Below, in pieces: positions 40,205-49,566 of a stretch of DNA of 64,000 nt. The stretch's first letter is position 1. Each line of letters starts with the position of its first letter. The notes under the pieces are model-generated. The model was given only the letters and a program-made list of their open reading frames with translations. It did not search any database and had not been told where the DNA came from. The stretch spans positions 1 to 64,000 of the forward strand of contig NZ_LJJE01000035.1 in the NCBI RefSeq assembly GCF_001854765.1, read 5' to 3'. Both the position numbers and the translations under genes were made by a program. This DNA comes from Vibrio sonorensis (lineage in GTDB: Bacteria; Pseudomonadota; Gammaproteobacteria; Enterobacterales; Vibrionaceae).

Positions 40205-40981
40205 ATGCAGAGCCATAAATCATGGATGTGGCTACTTTTACTTTCATTTTCATTGTTGGGTGGATGTGCGTCTCCACCGAGTGGAAATGATGGTGATAAC
40301 ATCCTGTCCGACTCAGTAGATTCTCAAGTTTTTGATCCATTCGAAAGCTTCAATAGAAGCATGTGGACGTTAAACTACGAGTATCTAGACCCGTATTTTG
40401 TAAGACCAGTGTCTATCGGTTACGTTAAGTTCGTACCTAGCCCTATCCGATCGGGTATCAGCAATTTTTTGGGTAACTTAGACGAACCTGCTAGCATGAT
40501 CAATAACCTATTGATGGGTAACGGTGGTAAGGCTTTAGACCACTTTAACCGCTTTTGGATAAATTCCACCTTTGGTTTACTGGGCCTCATTGATATTGCG
40601 TCGGAAGCGGGTATAACGGACCACGGAGAAAAAGAGTTTGGTGACGCGGTGGGCCATTATGGCGTCGGAGACGGACCTTATTTAATGTTACCCGGATACG
40701 GGCCAGCAACAGTTAGAGACGGTGCCGATTTTGTCGACAGTATGTACATTCCGTTGGCGTATTTGAATTTCTGGGGAGCACTCGGGAAGTGGGCGTTTGA
40801 AGGGATGGAAGCGCGAGCAGCATTGGTATCGCAAGAAGTAATGGTCGATAACTCTCCAGACCCATACGCGCTAACGCGTGAAGTCTATATTCAGCGCCAA
40901 AACTTCAAAGCTGAAATAGAAGTCAATGAGTACAATGCCGACGAAGAAGCAGAACTCGATGATCTGTTAGATGATTTTTAG
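40205..40981 (+). CDS. mlaA: Outer-membrane lipoprotein MlaA (VacJ)
   Basis: MlaA removes phospholipids from the outer leaflet of the outer membrane with the Mla pathway. The 258-residue protein has a lipoprotein signal with lipobox LLGGC (Cys 21). It also has the family segments DPFESFNRSMW, ISNFLGNLDEPASMINNLL, FGDAVGHYGVGDGPYLMLPG and GPATVRDG. The other mla genes are not in the window. Confidence 0.94.
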   Translation: MQSHKSWMWLLLLSFSLLGGCASPPSGNDGDNILSDSVDSQVFDPFESFNRSMWTLNYEYLDPYFVRPVSIGYVKFVPSPIRSGISNFLGNLDEPASMINNLLMGNGGKALDHFNRFWINSTFGLLGLIDIASEAGITDHGEKEFGDAVGHYGVGDGPYLMLPGYGPATVRDGADFVDSMYIPLAYLNFWGALGKWAFEGMEARAALVSQEVMVDNSPDPYALTREVYIQRQNFKAEIEVNEYNADEEAELDDLLDDF

Positions 40982-41001
40982 AAAACCTTCCTAAATTAAA
41001 A

Positions 41002-41028
41002 AAGGCCTGACATATAGTCAGGCCTTGT
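41002..41028. terminator. Bidirectional terminator between mlaA and fadL copy 2
   Basis: A ten-bp stem, AAGGCCTGAC / GTCAGGCCTT, has an A-rich 5' side and a T-containing 3' side between convergent genes. Confidence 0.85.
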
Positions 41029-41040
41029 TCGTTTAACTAG

Positions 41041-42360
41041 TTAAAAACGGTAGTTAGCTTGAACACCGATCAACCAAACATTACCAGTGGTTGTGCCAAC
41101 AAACTGTCCGCCTACTTTTTCTGCGCTGTCATCGGAATCATAACCACGAGACTCTTTGATAGAAGCGTCTTTCGCCATGATATAGGTGATCCCCGCGTCC
41201 AGTGTTAGAGCCTTGGAAACGTCATATGTCGCACCCAGACTTAGCCATGTGCGGTCTGTTTCTGGAATCGTGATAGTTCGATTCTGATCACTGACGGCAG
41301 AAGTGTCATAAGCAATACCGGTTCGCACAGCTAGCTTAGAATCGACTTGGTAAGTCGCGCCAATGGCAAAACGATAGTTATCTTCCCAGTTCTCAACTTT
41401 CACCATCTGAGTACCGTAATTGTTTAGAACCGCTTCTAATTTCTCGAAGCTGCTCCAATCCGTCCAGTTAACCGACATGTGTAGAGCCAATGCTTCAGTC
41501 ACTTGGTGGTGGCTTGCAATTTCAGCTGTTGCAGGCAGGGCAAGTGTCATAGAACCGCTGTCTTTTGCGTTTGCAAGCGCAAGCCCAAAGCCGACACCAG
41601 TAGCATACCCCTCTAGTTCCATCTCCACCTCAGATTTATAGGTAAAGCCTATACGGTGATCTGGGTTGATTTGCCATGCGGTACCAAGTTGCCAGCCAAA
41701 TGCCGTGTCATCGCCTTCCATGTACTTCAACGTTGAACCGGCTGCGGGTAAAACCCCTCCAGTGATAGGTGTTGGCGTCGATGGTAAGTGGTTTGGCGTA
41801 ACCGCACCAAAGTGTCCTTCACCCATTACATAGCGTAGTCCGCCGCCTAAGCTCCAATCAGCATTGAGCTGATACGCTAGGTTTAGGTTGACTTCAACAG
41901 TCTTGATCATCGCTTGGTTACCAAAGTGGCTGCCTGCAAATCCAGACTCCAACTCGGTCTCCATACCGTAGTTCGTTCCCAAAGCTAAGCCGGCAAACCA
42001 CTGCTTATTGATCTGATGAGACAAGTAAAAGTTTGGAATGACAGCGCTGTTAGCAAAATCTTTTGAGCTAGCATTGTGCTGACCAAAAGTTGGATGAGAA
42101 ACGGTTCCTTCTACATCTAAGTTTGGATCGACATAAATAGCGCCCGTGGATAGCTGAGTGCCTTCAAGGTAAGTGAGCATTGCCGGATTACGCCATTGAG
42201 CACTGGCGTTGTCTGCCATCGCAGCTTCGCCAGCGTACGCGCGACCTAGACCAGTAGAAGAGTACTCGGCAAGCTGAAAGCCAGCAGCAGAAACACCTGC
42301 AGATGTTAGAGCAAGCGTACTAGCAACTGTTAAAGATAGGAGAGACTTATTTGTTTTCAT
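41041..42360 (-). CDS. fadL: FadL-family outer-membrane transporter, copy 2
   Basis: FadL proteins are 14-strand beta-barrels that bring long-chain fatty acids or other hydrophobic compounds across the outer membrane. From ATG 42360 the signal peptide is MKTNKSLLSLTVASTLALTS..., cleaved before AGFQLAEYSSTGLGRAYAGE, a typical FadL N-terminus with ASAQWRNPAM. The C-terminus ends in Phe (VQANYRF). An earlier in-frame start at 42402 has no signal-like sequence. It is about 440 residues and similar in pattern to the next gene upstream; substrate preference is not clear. Confidence 0.9.
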   Translation of the reverse strand: MKTNKSLLSLTVASTLALTSAGVSAAGFQLAEYSSTGLGRAYAGEAAMADNASAQWRNPAMLTYLEGTQLSTGAIYVDPNLDVEGTVSHPTFGQHNASSKDFANSAVIPNFYLSHQINKQWFAGLALGTNYGMETELESGFAGSHFGNQAMIKTVEVNLNLAYQLNADWSLGGGLRYVMGEGHFGAVTPNHLPSTPTPITGGVLPAAGSTLKYMEGDDTAFGWQLGTAWQINPDHRIGFTYKSEVEMELEGYATGVGFGLALANAKDSGSMTLALPATAEIASHHQVTEALALHMSVNWTDWSSFEKLEAVLNNYGTQMVKVENWEDNYRFAIGATYQVDSKLAVRTGIAYDTSAVSDQNRTITIPETDRTWLSLGATYDVSKALTLDAGITYIMAKDASIKESRGYDSDDSAEKVGGQFVGTTTGNVWLIGVQANYRF

Positions 42361-42606
42361 TGTAATGTTCGCTGAAAGTAAAATATTCAAGTGCAGAATC
42401 ATAAGATTAGAGTTATTACTTTAAAAATTAAAAACACTGTATTGAACAAAAACAGAGTAAATAACCTAAATTTGATGATGGGGCAGTATATAAATCCATT
42501 TGTTAAAGGTATGTATCTTTATTTGAGCGAACACTTGTGATACGAAAAAGGCAAAATAAGGCACACCTGTGCGCCAGAAATGCGATGGTTAACGGCCGGG
42601 AAATAA

Positions 42607-42634
42607 AAAAGGCTGGTTATTTAACCAGCCTTTT
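42607..42634 (-). terminator. Terminator of fadL copy 1
   Basis: The stem AAAAGGCTGGTTA / TAACCAGCCTTTT lies 20 bases past the fadL copy 1 stop. Its minus-strand flank is T-rich. Confidence 0.85.
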
Positions 42635-42652
42635 AATCGAAAGTTCAGCAGC

Positions 42653-43939
42653 TTAGAAAGAGCGGCTGTATTGTAGACCAACTAGGATTGCATCGGCGTG
42701 TGTTGTGGCCGAAATAGAAGTTGCAACTGACCCTGTAGTAGGTACTTTAATCTCTTCGTTTACTTTAACATCTTTACCCATTAGGTAGGTAAAGCCAAAG
42801 TCGATATTTGACTCGTTATCAATGTGGTAAGTGAAACCAGTAGATAACCATTGGCGATCAGAATCAGGTACAGAGATAGAAGTTAGGCTATCTTGTGCAC
42901 TGGTGTCGTACATGTAACCAGCACGCAAAGTCCAATCGTTATTTAGGTAGTATGTACCACCAATTGAGTAGTGCCAGCCATCTTGCCATTGGTACAACTT
43001 GTCATATGATCCACCACCCAAATTGCCAATTGGTGATGCAGCAGAGTTCAAGTTTCTAAACTCAATCTTGTCGAATGAGCTCCAACCAATGTATTGGATA
43101 CTGTAGTGAACCGCAAATTGAGTATCTTCGATTTTGTGGTAACCAGAGAATTCAGCGATATCAGGTAAAGGTAAGTTGATTTCTTGTCCTTTATCGTCTT
43201 CAGCTTTGAACTCTGGGCTGTAACGATAAGCAAAACCAAATCGGTTATTTTCATCAACTTCGTAGACTGCGCCTACGTTGAAACCAAGTGCCCAGCCATC
43301 AGCTTTATCAACGTTTAGTGCATAAGGTGCGCTTCCGAATAGACCAGGGTTACCACGCTTCATGGTTCCTTGACCGTAGACTAGATCAAGGCCAGCACCA
43401 AAGCTGAGTTGATCGTTAACGCGATATGAGCCAGCTAAGCCAAAGTTAAAGCTCTTAACATCAGTTAGGCCACCGTATTCTTTAGCGATATAATCGTCAC
43501 CAAATTCGGTTTTTGTTCCGAAGTTAGAATATGCGTTAACACCCCAAGCAAACTTGTCATTTACAGGAACGATTAAGTGAATGTTAGGAGCAATCGAAGT
43601 TGCACCGACATCATCTTTATCAGGAACGCTAGCGATGATAGGGGAACCACCTGATAGCACTGGAAGGTTATTTTGGTAAGTTGCATCTTTTACTTCAATA
43701 AGAGATGTAATACTTTCAAAACCTAGTGATAGTTCAGTTTTATCAAAGAGAGCCATAGCTGCAGGGTTACGAGCCATAACGGAAGCGTTATCAGCGATAA
43801 CAGCATCACCAGCGAAAGCTCGGCCGATACCCGTTGCTGATTGTGCGTTTAACTGGAAACCAGCAGCGAGAGCTTGCTGAGATGCCAGTGTAATAGTCAC
43901 TGCGATAAGTGATTTTTTAAACAGACGCGTGTTGTTCAT
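42653..43939 (-). CDS. fadL: FadL-family outer-membrane long-chain fatty acid transporter, copy 1
   Basis: The 428-residue protein has a signal peptide (MNNTRLFKKSLIAVTITLASQQALA), then AGFQLNAQSATGIGRAFAGDAVIADNASVMARNPAAM, the conserved FadL hatch N-terminus, and a C-terminal Phe (LQYSRSF). The ribosome-binding site GGAAAAAG is placed correctly. A half-conserved FadR-like site and a palindrome lie upstream. It is arranged head-to-tail with copy 2, a pair found in several vibrios. Confidence 0.92.
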   Translation of the reverse strand: MNNTRLFKKSLIAVTITLASQQALAAGFQLNAQSATGIGRAFAGDAVIADNASVMARNPAAMALFDKTELSLGFESITSLIEVKDATYQNNLPVLSGGSPIIASVPDKDDVGATSIAPNIHLIVPVNDKFAWGVNAYSNFGTKTEFGDDYIAKEYGGLTDVKSFNFGLAGSYRVNDQLSFGAGLDLVYGQGTMKRGNPGLFGSAPYALNVDKADGWALGFNVGAVYEVDENNRFGFAYRYSPEFKAEDDKGQEINLPLPDIAEFSGYHKIEDTQFAVHYSIQYIGWSSFDKIEFRNLNSAASPIGNLGGGSYDKLYQWQDGWHYSIGGTYYLNNDWTLRAGYMYDTSAQDSLTSISVPDSDRQWLSTGFTYHIDNESNIDFGFTYLMGKDVKVNEEIKVPTTGSVATSISATTHADAILVGLQYSRSF

Positions 43940-44009
43940 TTTGCTTTTTCCTTTTTCTATTCGCCTCTAGGTGGGCGATATATTTGAGCAAAAGCTCAGT
44001 TAGTGGCTG

Positions 44010-44046
44010 ATACTAGACGCTAGTATAGGTTATAGAAATCCGACCA
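44010..44046 (-). promoter_or_regulatory. Palindrome and partial FadR-like site upstream of fadL copy 1
   Basis: ATACTAG-ACG-CTAGTAT (44010-44026) is a perfect inverted repeat containing a minus-strand TATACT that could be a -10. Next to it, AAATCCGACCA (44036-44046) matches one full half of the FadR consensus TGGTCNGACCA. Fatty-acid control of fadL is known in E. coli; here it is a suggestion. Confidence 0.4.
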
Positions 44047-44115
44047 TTGTCTAGTTTGAATAGAAAATTGCTGAAATGATGTGCATCTGGCACGAAAATG
44101 CAGGAAAAATATTCG

Positions 44116-44182
44116 AATTAGAGCTAAAGCTCTAATTGATAAAGAAAATAATAGGACCCAAGTCTGTGACTCGGGCCCTATT
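44116..44182 (-). terminator. Double hairpin ending the ECF sigma/DUF3379 transcript
   Basis: AATAGG(A)CCC / GGG(C)CCTATT (44150-44182) lies right after the DUF3379 stop. A second perfect hairpin, AATTAGAGCT-AA-AGCTCTAATT (44116-44137), follows. Both have T-rich sequence on the minus-strand 3' side (TATTATTTTC and ATATTTTTCC). Confidence 0.65.
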
Positions 44183-44183
44183 G

Positions 44184-44918
44184 TTATGCGTCATTAGGCT
44201 TAATGATTTTAGCTATGTTTTCGGCGATGATTGCTACATCTTCACCCTCGTGAGCCACTAGGATTAAACTGGCGTCACCAACAGGCTCAACCACACCAAT
44301 CATTCCTTTGTCGACAAAGTTGACGCTGCTCTGAGAAGAGACGCTGGTCATAAACAAGGTGACTTTGCCTTGTTTACCTTCAAAGACCATATGCAGGGCA
44401 TTGGAGTCGCCAAACCCACAATGATTTAGATAGTAAACATGGTAAGGAAACTGGTTGGCGAGCTGGTAAGCAAACGGTAGCATCTTGGCGTTAATCTGGC
44501 TTAAGCTTACTTGCTCATCAATATTGGCAATAAATGCCTTTTCAGCCATAAAGTGTTCCATTGCTGTATCCGCTAAACTCGCTTGTGCTTCTGTTACTAG
44601 AAGGTTGCTCCAGTTAAGCTGGCCAGCCAACAAACCCGCCATAAAGGCAACTGATGCCGCCATTGCCATCGCTCGACGGGCAAACGTCGGTTTTACAAGG
44701 TTATTAGGTTGGCTTGAAGATGTTTGATTAAACAAAATACGGTCAGCGAGGTCGTCAGGCACGTCCACGTTCATTGCCTTGGCGATCTGTACATCTAAGT
44801 CCATAATGTCGTCGACAAACTTGCTGTTAGCTTCGCTGTTTTGCATCGCTTCAACGATGTCGCTGTCCCTTTGCTTCGGATCGGACATCACCCGACGACG
44901 GAATTCTAACTCATCCAT
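44184..44918 (-). CDS. DUF3379 protein, putative anti-sigma factor
   Basis: The 244-residue protein has a cytoplasmic N-terminal part (about 1-85, MDELEFRRRVMSDPKQRDSD...) and one membrane helix (about 87-103, MAMAASVAFMAGLLAGQL). Its C-terminal domain is probably periplasmic and ends AIIAENIAKIIKPNDA. Its first codons overlap the end of the ECF sigma gene. Topology and coupling are those of an anti-sigma factor, but no zinc-type HxxxCxxC motif is seen, so this role is inferred. Confidence 0.75.
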   Translation of the reverse strand: MDELEFRRRVMSDPKQRDSDIVEAMQNSEANSKFVDDIMDLDVQIAKAMNVDVPDDLADRILFNQTSSSQPNNLVKPTFARRAMAMAASVAFMAGLLAGQLNWSNLLVTEAQASLADTAMEHFMAEKAFIANIDEQVSLSQINAKMLPFAYQLANQFPYHVYYLNHCGFGDSNALHMVFEGKQGKVTLFMTSVSSQSSVNFVDKGMIGVVEPVGDASLILVAHEGEDVAIIAENIAKIIKPNDA

Positions 44919-45474
44919 TTTGGTGTCCTCTCTGATTAGTGTCGGAATCCAACATGTCTTTCAATTGATTTCTCGCGCGAAAGAGTCTGGTCATAACGGT
45001 GTTTTTGTTGAGCCCTAAAATATCACCTATCTCTTCACCGCTAAAGCCGCCAACGACTTGAAGAAACAGAGGCTCTCTATAATCCACATCCAGTTTCATG
45101 ATTTGCATTTGTACCCACTCCGACTGATGGTGAGGGTCATCGCTGACTTTGGCATCGTTGCCAAAATCATCAATATCAACCAGATCCAATTGCTTTCTCT
45201 CGAAGCGACGCGCATTCTCACGGCGTAAAATGGTAATTAACCAAGATTTCGCTGCCTTTTCATCTTGTAAACTGTCTAGTGATTTCCAAGCTCGAAGACA
45301 GGTCTCTTGGACTAGGTCTTCCGCTATGGATTTATCTTTACACAGCCAATATGCGTATCGGTAAAGATCGCGATGGTAGGCTCTGACGAGTGCTTCGTAT
45401 TTTCTTTGTCTGTCCATATCTGATTCGACCGGACTGGATGACTTTTTCTTTCCAAAAAAATTGATAACGGACAC
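44911..45474 (-). CDS. ECF-type RNA polymerase sigma factor
   Basis: The 187-residue protein has sigma region 2 (YHRDLYRYAYWLCKDKSIAEDLVQETCLRAWKSL) and region 4 (YREPLFLQVVGGFSGEEIGDILGLNKNTVMTRLFRARNQLKDML). It lacks region 3, as expected for the ECF class. The start is GTG with GGAGG 5 bases upstream. It is coupled to the DUF3379 gene. It is RpoE-like but distinct from rpoE, because the usual rse partner genes are absent. Confidence 0.9.
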   Translation of the reverse strand: MSVINFFGKKKSSSPVESDMDRQRKYEALVRAYHRDLYRYAYWLCKDKSIAEDLVQETCLRAWKSLDSLQDEKAAKSWLITILRRENARRFERKQLDLVDIDDFGNDAKVSDDPHHQSEWVQMQIMKLDVDYREPLFLQVVGGFSGEEIGDILGLNKNTVMTRLFRARNQLKDMLDSDTNQRGHQNG

Positions 45475-45684
45475 ATGAGCCTCCGAATGCTCTGTGAAAT
45501 TCTTTTAATTACGCGGTCTTATCGAAATTTTTGTGAGATCGCGAGCACATTGATTAATTTGGTTTTATTACCACAATTTGTTTTAAATCAAAGTACCAAG
45601 CATTCAACAACTCAATACCCAGTATAAATCAACACAAAATTGATCTAATTCAAAATCTGTCGCCTCACAGTCGTTATAGTACAT

Positions 45685-45846
45685 CTTGTCATCTAGTTAA
45701 TCCTTGTGGTTAACATGTTGAGCAAGATGACACTTCCTTTTGAAGGCTGACTTTACTTTCTCCTAATCAGGAAACTGATTATTTCAATTGGCGTAAGTTA
45801 ATTGCTTTATACATTCCAACCACACATTTATGTGTGGTTTTTTTTT
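45685..45846 (+). ncRNA. Candidate small RNA upstream of fadI
   Basis: Four hairpins in series can be read. The first is TGTCATCT...AGATGACA (45687-45732), with inner GTTAA/TTAAC. The second is CCTT/AAGG near 45736-45745. The third is AATCAG-GAAA-CTGATT (45765-45780). The last is the terminator AACCACACA-TTTA-TGTGTGGTT (45818-45839), with a run of about nine T to 45846. A -10-like TATAGT lies at 45675-45680, so a start near 45686 gives about 160 nt. No open frame was recognised. It may be a stand-alone small RNA or a terminated leader of fadIJ. I do not recognise a named family. Confidence 0.65.
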
Positions 45847-45998
45847 ACCATTTTTCCAAATAATCAACATTTTAACTATAGCGAACTAAACTTACTCCGC
45901 AAGCAGTACTTCTGCGGTTACTCGGGATCATTTCCATTCCAAGTCACGTTTATTTAAACGCTCGTTTGATTTAATTAACATTTTGATTACAATGCTTG

Positions 45999-46009
45999 TG
46001 GTCAGACCT
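45999..46009 (+). promoter_or_regulatory. FadR-like operator upstream of fadIJ
   Basis: TGGTCAGACCT matches the FadR core TGGTCNGACCA at 10 of 11 positions. It lies 23 bases before the fadI ATG, where binding could block transcription. FadR represses fad genes in the absence of long-chain acyl-CoA. Confidence 0.7.
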
Positions 46010-46031
46010 CTTGAGAATCAAAGGAGAAAAC

Positions 46032-47339
46032 ATGGCTAAACAGGAAGTCAAGACGCGTAGTGGAGAGCGAATAGCGATAGTGGACGGTCTGCGGACTCCA
46101 TTCGCCAGACAAAGCACTGCATTTAGTCAAGTGCCAGCGGTTGATCTAGGCAAGATGGTGGTCAAAGCTTTGATGGACCGAACCGAACTCGATCCCAAAC
46201 TAGTGGACCAAGTTGTGTTTGGACAAGTAGTACAAATGCCCGCAGCACCTAATATTGCGCGCGAAATTGTACTTGGCACAGGTATGGATATATCCACGGA
46301 TGCTTATTCAGTAACCCGAGCGTGTGCCACTAGCTTTCAATCGGCGGTCAATGTCGCCGAGAGCATAATGGCAGGAGCCATAGATATAGGTATCGCTGGC
46401 GGGGCGGATTCTTCATCTGTACTGCCCATTGGCGTTTCCAAAAATCTGGCGGCCAATTTACTCGCTTTGAGTAAGTGCAAAACCCTTTCTCAAAAACTCA
46501 AAATAATAAAGAAACTTTCGCTTAGAGATCTAGTACCCGTTCCTCCAGCCGTTGCCGAGTATTCTACGGGCTTGTCAATGGGACAAACAGCAGAGCAAAT
46601 GGCTAAAAGCCATGCTATTAGTCGCGCCGACCAAGACGCGCTGGCCCATCGTTCTCACACGCTCGCTTCACAAGCTTGGCGAGAGGGGAAGATTGAAGGC
46701 GAAGTGATGACCGCGTTTCCAGAACCATATAAGGAATGGATTGATCAAGACAACAATATTCGCCATGACTCTGCGTTAGAGGACTACAGCAAGTTAAGGC
46801 CGGCGTTTGACCGCCAGTTTGGCAGTGTAACGGCAGCGAACAGTACGCCACTTACTGATGGCGCAGCGGCTGTTGTTATGATGCGTGAAGGAAAAGCAAA
46901 AGAGTTAGGTATAGAGGTATTAGGGTACATTCGTTCCTATGCTTTTACTGCGATAGGAGTGGAAAGTGACATGTTGATGGGGCCTTCCTATGCCACACCA
47001 TTGGCGCTCGATCGCGCGGGAATTTCACTTTCTGATCTTACTTTGATTGATATGCATGAGGCTTTTGCGGCTCAAGCACTTTCTAACGTTAAAATGTTTT
47101 CAAGCGATAAGTTTGCCGAGCAGTATCTAGGCCGCAGTAAGGCTATTGGTGACATCGATATGGAAAAATTTAATGTGTTGGGCGGCTCTATCGCTTACGG
47201 ACACCCTTTCGCAGCGACGGGGGCACGGATGATGACGCAAACATTGCGCGAGCTGAAGCGCCGTGGTGGAGGTTTGGCACTGAATACGGCGTGTGCGGCT
47301 GGTGGCCTTGGGGCAGCTATGGTTTTGGAGGTTGAATAA
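46032..47339 (+). CDS. fadI: 3-ketoacyl-CoA thiolase FadI
   Basis: FadI cleaves 3-ketoacyl-CoA in beta-oxidation, with FadJ. The 435-residue protein has the thiolase Cys motif [13 protein letters not shown], the His motif [16 protein letters not shown], and a C-terminal Cys in [19 protein letters not shown]. Start ATG 46032 has AAGGAG 6 bases upstream; the longer frame from 45996 would include the operator. The stop overlaps fadJ (TAATG). Confidence 0.95.
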   Translation: MAKQEVKTRSGERIAIVDGLRTPFARQSTAFSQVPAVDLGKMVVKALMDRTELDPKLVDQVVFGQVVQMPAAPNIAREIVLGTGMDISTDAYSVTRACATSFQSAVNVAESIMAGAIDIGIAGGADSSSVLPIGVSKNLAANLLALSKCKTLSQKLKIIKKLSLRDLVPVPPAVAEYSTGLSMGQTAEQMAKSHAISRADQDALAHRSHTLASQAWREGKIEGEVMTAFPEPYKEWIDQDNNIRHDSALEDYSKLRPAFDRQFGSVTAANSTPLTDGAAAVVMMREGKAKELGIEVLGYIRSYAFTAIGVESDMLMGPSYATPLALDRAGISLSDLTLIDMHEAFAAQALSNVKMFSSDKFAEQYLGRSKAIGDIDMEKFNVLGGSIAYGHPFAATGARMMTQTLRELKRRGGGLALNTACAAGGLGAAMVLEVE

Positions 47340-49452
47340 TGAAAGAATCAGAAGCGTTTACCTTAACCATTGACGACAACGGCCTTGCGTGGCTTTTAGT
47401 TGATGTACCCAATGAGCGAATGAATACTTTACAAGCCGCCTTTGCAGAGGAAATGTCTGAGATATTTGCCCTATTGCACGAGAAAGGTAGAGATATACAA
47501 GGGTTAATCGTCCATTCGGGGAAAGAAGACAACTTTATAGCTGGTGCAGATGTTCGCATGCTTGAAGCGTGTAAAAGCAAGGAGGAAGCCCAAGCATTAG
47601 CGGAGCAAGGACAACAATTGTTCCAACAGCTTTCTGATTTGCCTTATCCAGTGGTTGCGGCGATACACGGCCCGTGTTTGGGTGGTGGGTTAGAGTTAGC
47701 ACTGGCGTGCGATTACCGTATCTGTACGGACTCAGAAAAAACTCGGCTAGGATTACCTGAAGTACAATTAGGCCTGTTGCCGGGCTCCGGTGGTACTCAA
47801 AGGTTGCGAGATTGATCGGTTTATTACCCGCATTAGACATTATTCTTACTGGCAAACAACTGAGAGCCAAAAAGGCGAAAAAACTCGGTATTGTTGACGC
47901 TTGTGTCCCAAAAAGCATCCTATTGAAGGTGGCTGAGCAGTTTATAGAGAAAGGCAAGCGTAGCAAGAAAAAGGCGTCTGCCAAAGAAGTGATCATGTCA
48001 GGGACGGGGTTAGGGCGTAAGTTAATCTTTGATCAAGCCGGCAAGAAAACAGCCAAAAAAACAAGAGGTAACTACCCAGCCACTGAGGCAATTCTCGACG
48101 TGATCCGCTCGGGCTTAGAAAAAGGGATGCAAGAAGGTCTCGCTTATGAAGCTGAGCGATTTGCAGAGCTGGTCATGACGGATGAGTCTAAGGCGCTTCG
48201 TTCAATCTTTTTTGCTACAACAGAAATGAAAAAAGAAAATGGGGCTGGCGCCGAGCCTAACAAGGTTTCCCATGTCAGTGTACTCGGTGGTGGATTGATG
48301 GGAGCGGGGATCGCTCATGTCAGTGTGGCGAAAGCAAAAGTACCAGTGAAAATTAAAGATGTGTCCAATGATGGTGCATTGAACGCGCTGCAATATAACT
48401 ACAAGTTGTTTGAAAAGCAGCGAAAACGCAGGATTTTGTCGAAAGCTCAAGTTCAATCTCAGATGCTGCAATTGTCAGCAGGTACGGATTTTAGTCAGTT
48501 TAAGAGCACGGATTTAGTGATTGAAGCCGTATTTGAAGACCTTCCACTTAAGCAAAAAATGGTCGAAGATGTGGAAAATAACGCCAAAGAGGCGACTATT
48601 TTCGCAACAAACACCTCTTCTCTGCCCATTGGCCAAATCGCGTCACAAGCGAAAAGAGCCGAGCAGGTGATTGGTCTACATTATTTTAGTCCGGTAGAAA
48701 AAATGCCACTGGCGGAGGTCATTCCACACGAGGGGACTTCGGAGCAAACGATAGCAACAGTAGTAGATTTTGCTCGTCAACAAGGCAAAACGCCCATTGT
48801 GGTTAAAGACAAAGCCGGATTTTACGTCAATAGGATCCTAGCCCCATACATGAATGAGTCCGCCCACCTCCTTTTAAGTGGCGAGCCTATTGAAAGTATT
48901 GACAATGCGTTACTGGATTTTGGTTTTCCCGTTGGCCCAATTACTCTGCTCGATGAGGTGGGGGTCGATATTGGCTCCAAAATCATGCCTATCTTGGTCG
49001 AAGAGTTGGGTGAGCGATTTAAAGGTCCAGATGTTTTCGACATTCTACTCAAAGACGGTCGCAAAGGGCGCAAAAGCGGTAAAGGTTTTTATACTTATAA
49101 AGGCAAAAAGAAATCCGTTGATAGCTCGGTGTACAAAACACTGAACTTATCCCCAGAAGAGCGTTTGAGCAAGAGTGATATCGCGATGCGGTGTGTGTTA
49201 CCAATGCTCAATGAAGCGGTTCGTTGTTTGGATGAAGGTATTATTCGCTCCCCAAGAGATGGCGATATTGGAGCGATCTTCGGCATCGGTTTCCCTCCCT
49301 TTTTAGGTGGTCCTTTCAGGTATATGGACAAAGTAGGGTTGGCTGAGTTAATAGAGACAATGAATACCTTTTCTGAGAAGTATGGTGAAAGGTTCGCCCC
49401 GTGCGATGGTCTCTTAACCAGAGCAGAACTTGATCAAACGTTCTACTCTTAA
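47339..49452 (+). CDS. fadJ: Fatty acid oxidation complex alpha subunit FadJ, frameshifted
   Basis: FadJ combines enoyl-CoA hydratase and 3-hydroxyacyl-CoA dehydrogenase. The N-terminal domain has the crotonase motifs [15 protein letters not shown] and [18 protein letters not shown]; the C-terminal part has [17 protein letters not shown] (NAD binding) and [12 protein letters not shown]. The frame breaks near 47806, where one C appears missing (TTGCCGAG to TTGCGAG); reading resumes as [16 protein letters not shown]. Restored, it is about 704 residues, normal for FadJ. Confidence 0.93.
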
Positions 49453-49464
49453 AACAGCCTAAAG

Positions 49465-49490
49465 AAGCGAGCCGCAAGGTTCGCTTTTTT
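49465..49490 (+). terminator. fadIJ terminator
   Basis: The AAGCGA-G-CC / GG-T-TCGCTT stem with a GCAA loop is followed by six T. Confidence 0.88.
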
Positions 49491-49566
49491 AATAAAAGGG
49501 GCATAATATCAGGCAAGTAAAGTCAAAAACCGACTGGTCAAAAAAGTAAAACAATAAGGAATAAAA

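Larger units (their letters stand above)
45475..46031. other. 557-base intergenic region between the ECF sigma gene and fadI
   Basis: This region separates divergent genes. It holds about 200 AT-rich bases upstream of the ECF gene, a four-hairpin small RNA candidate on the plus strand (45685-45846), and then the fadI promoter region with a FadR-like site (45999-46009). The rest shows no clear element. Confidence 0.7.

Noticed and set aside
45533..45556. CRP site near TGTGAGATCGCGAGCACA
   Set aside because: The half-sites are 8 rather than 6 bases apart and the second half is poor.
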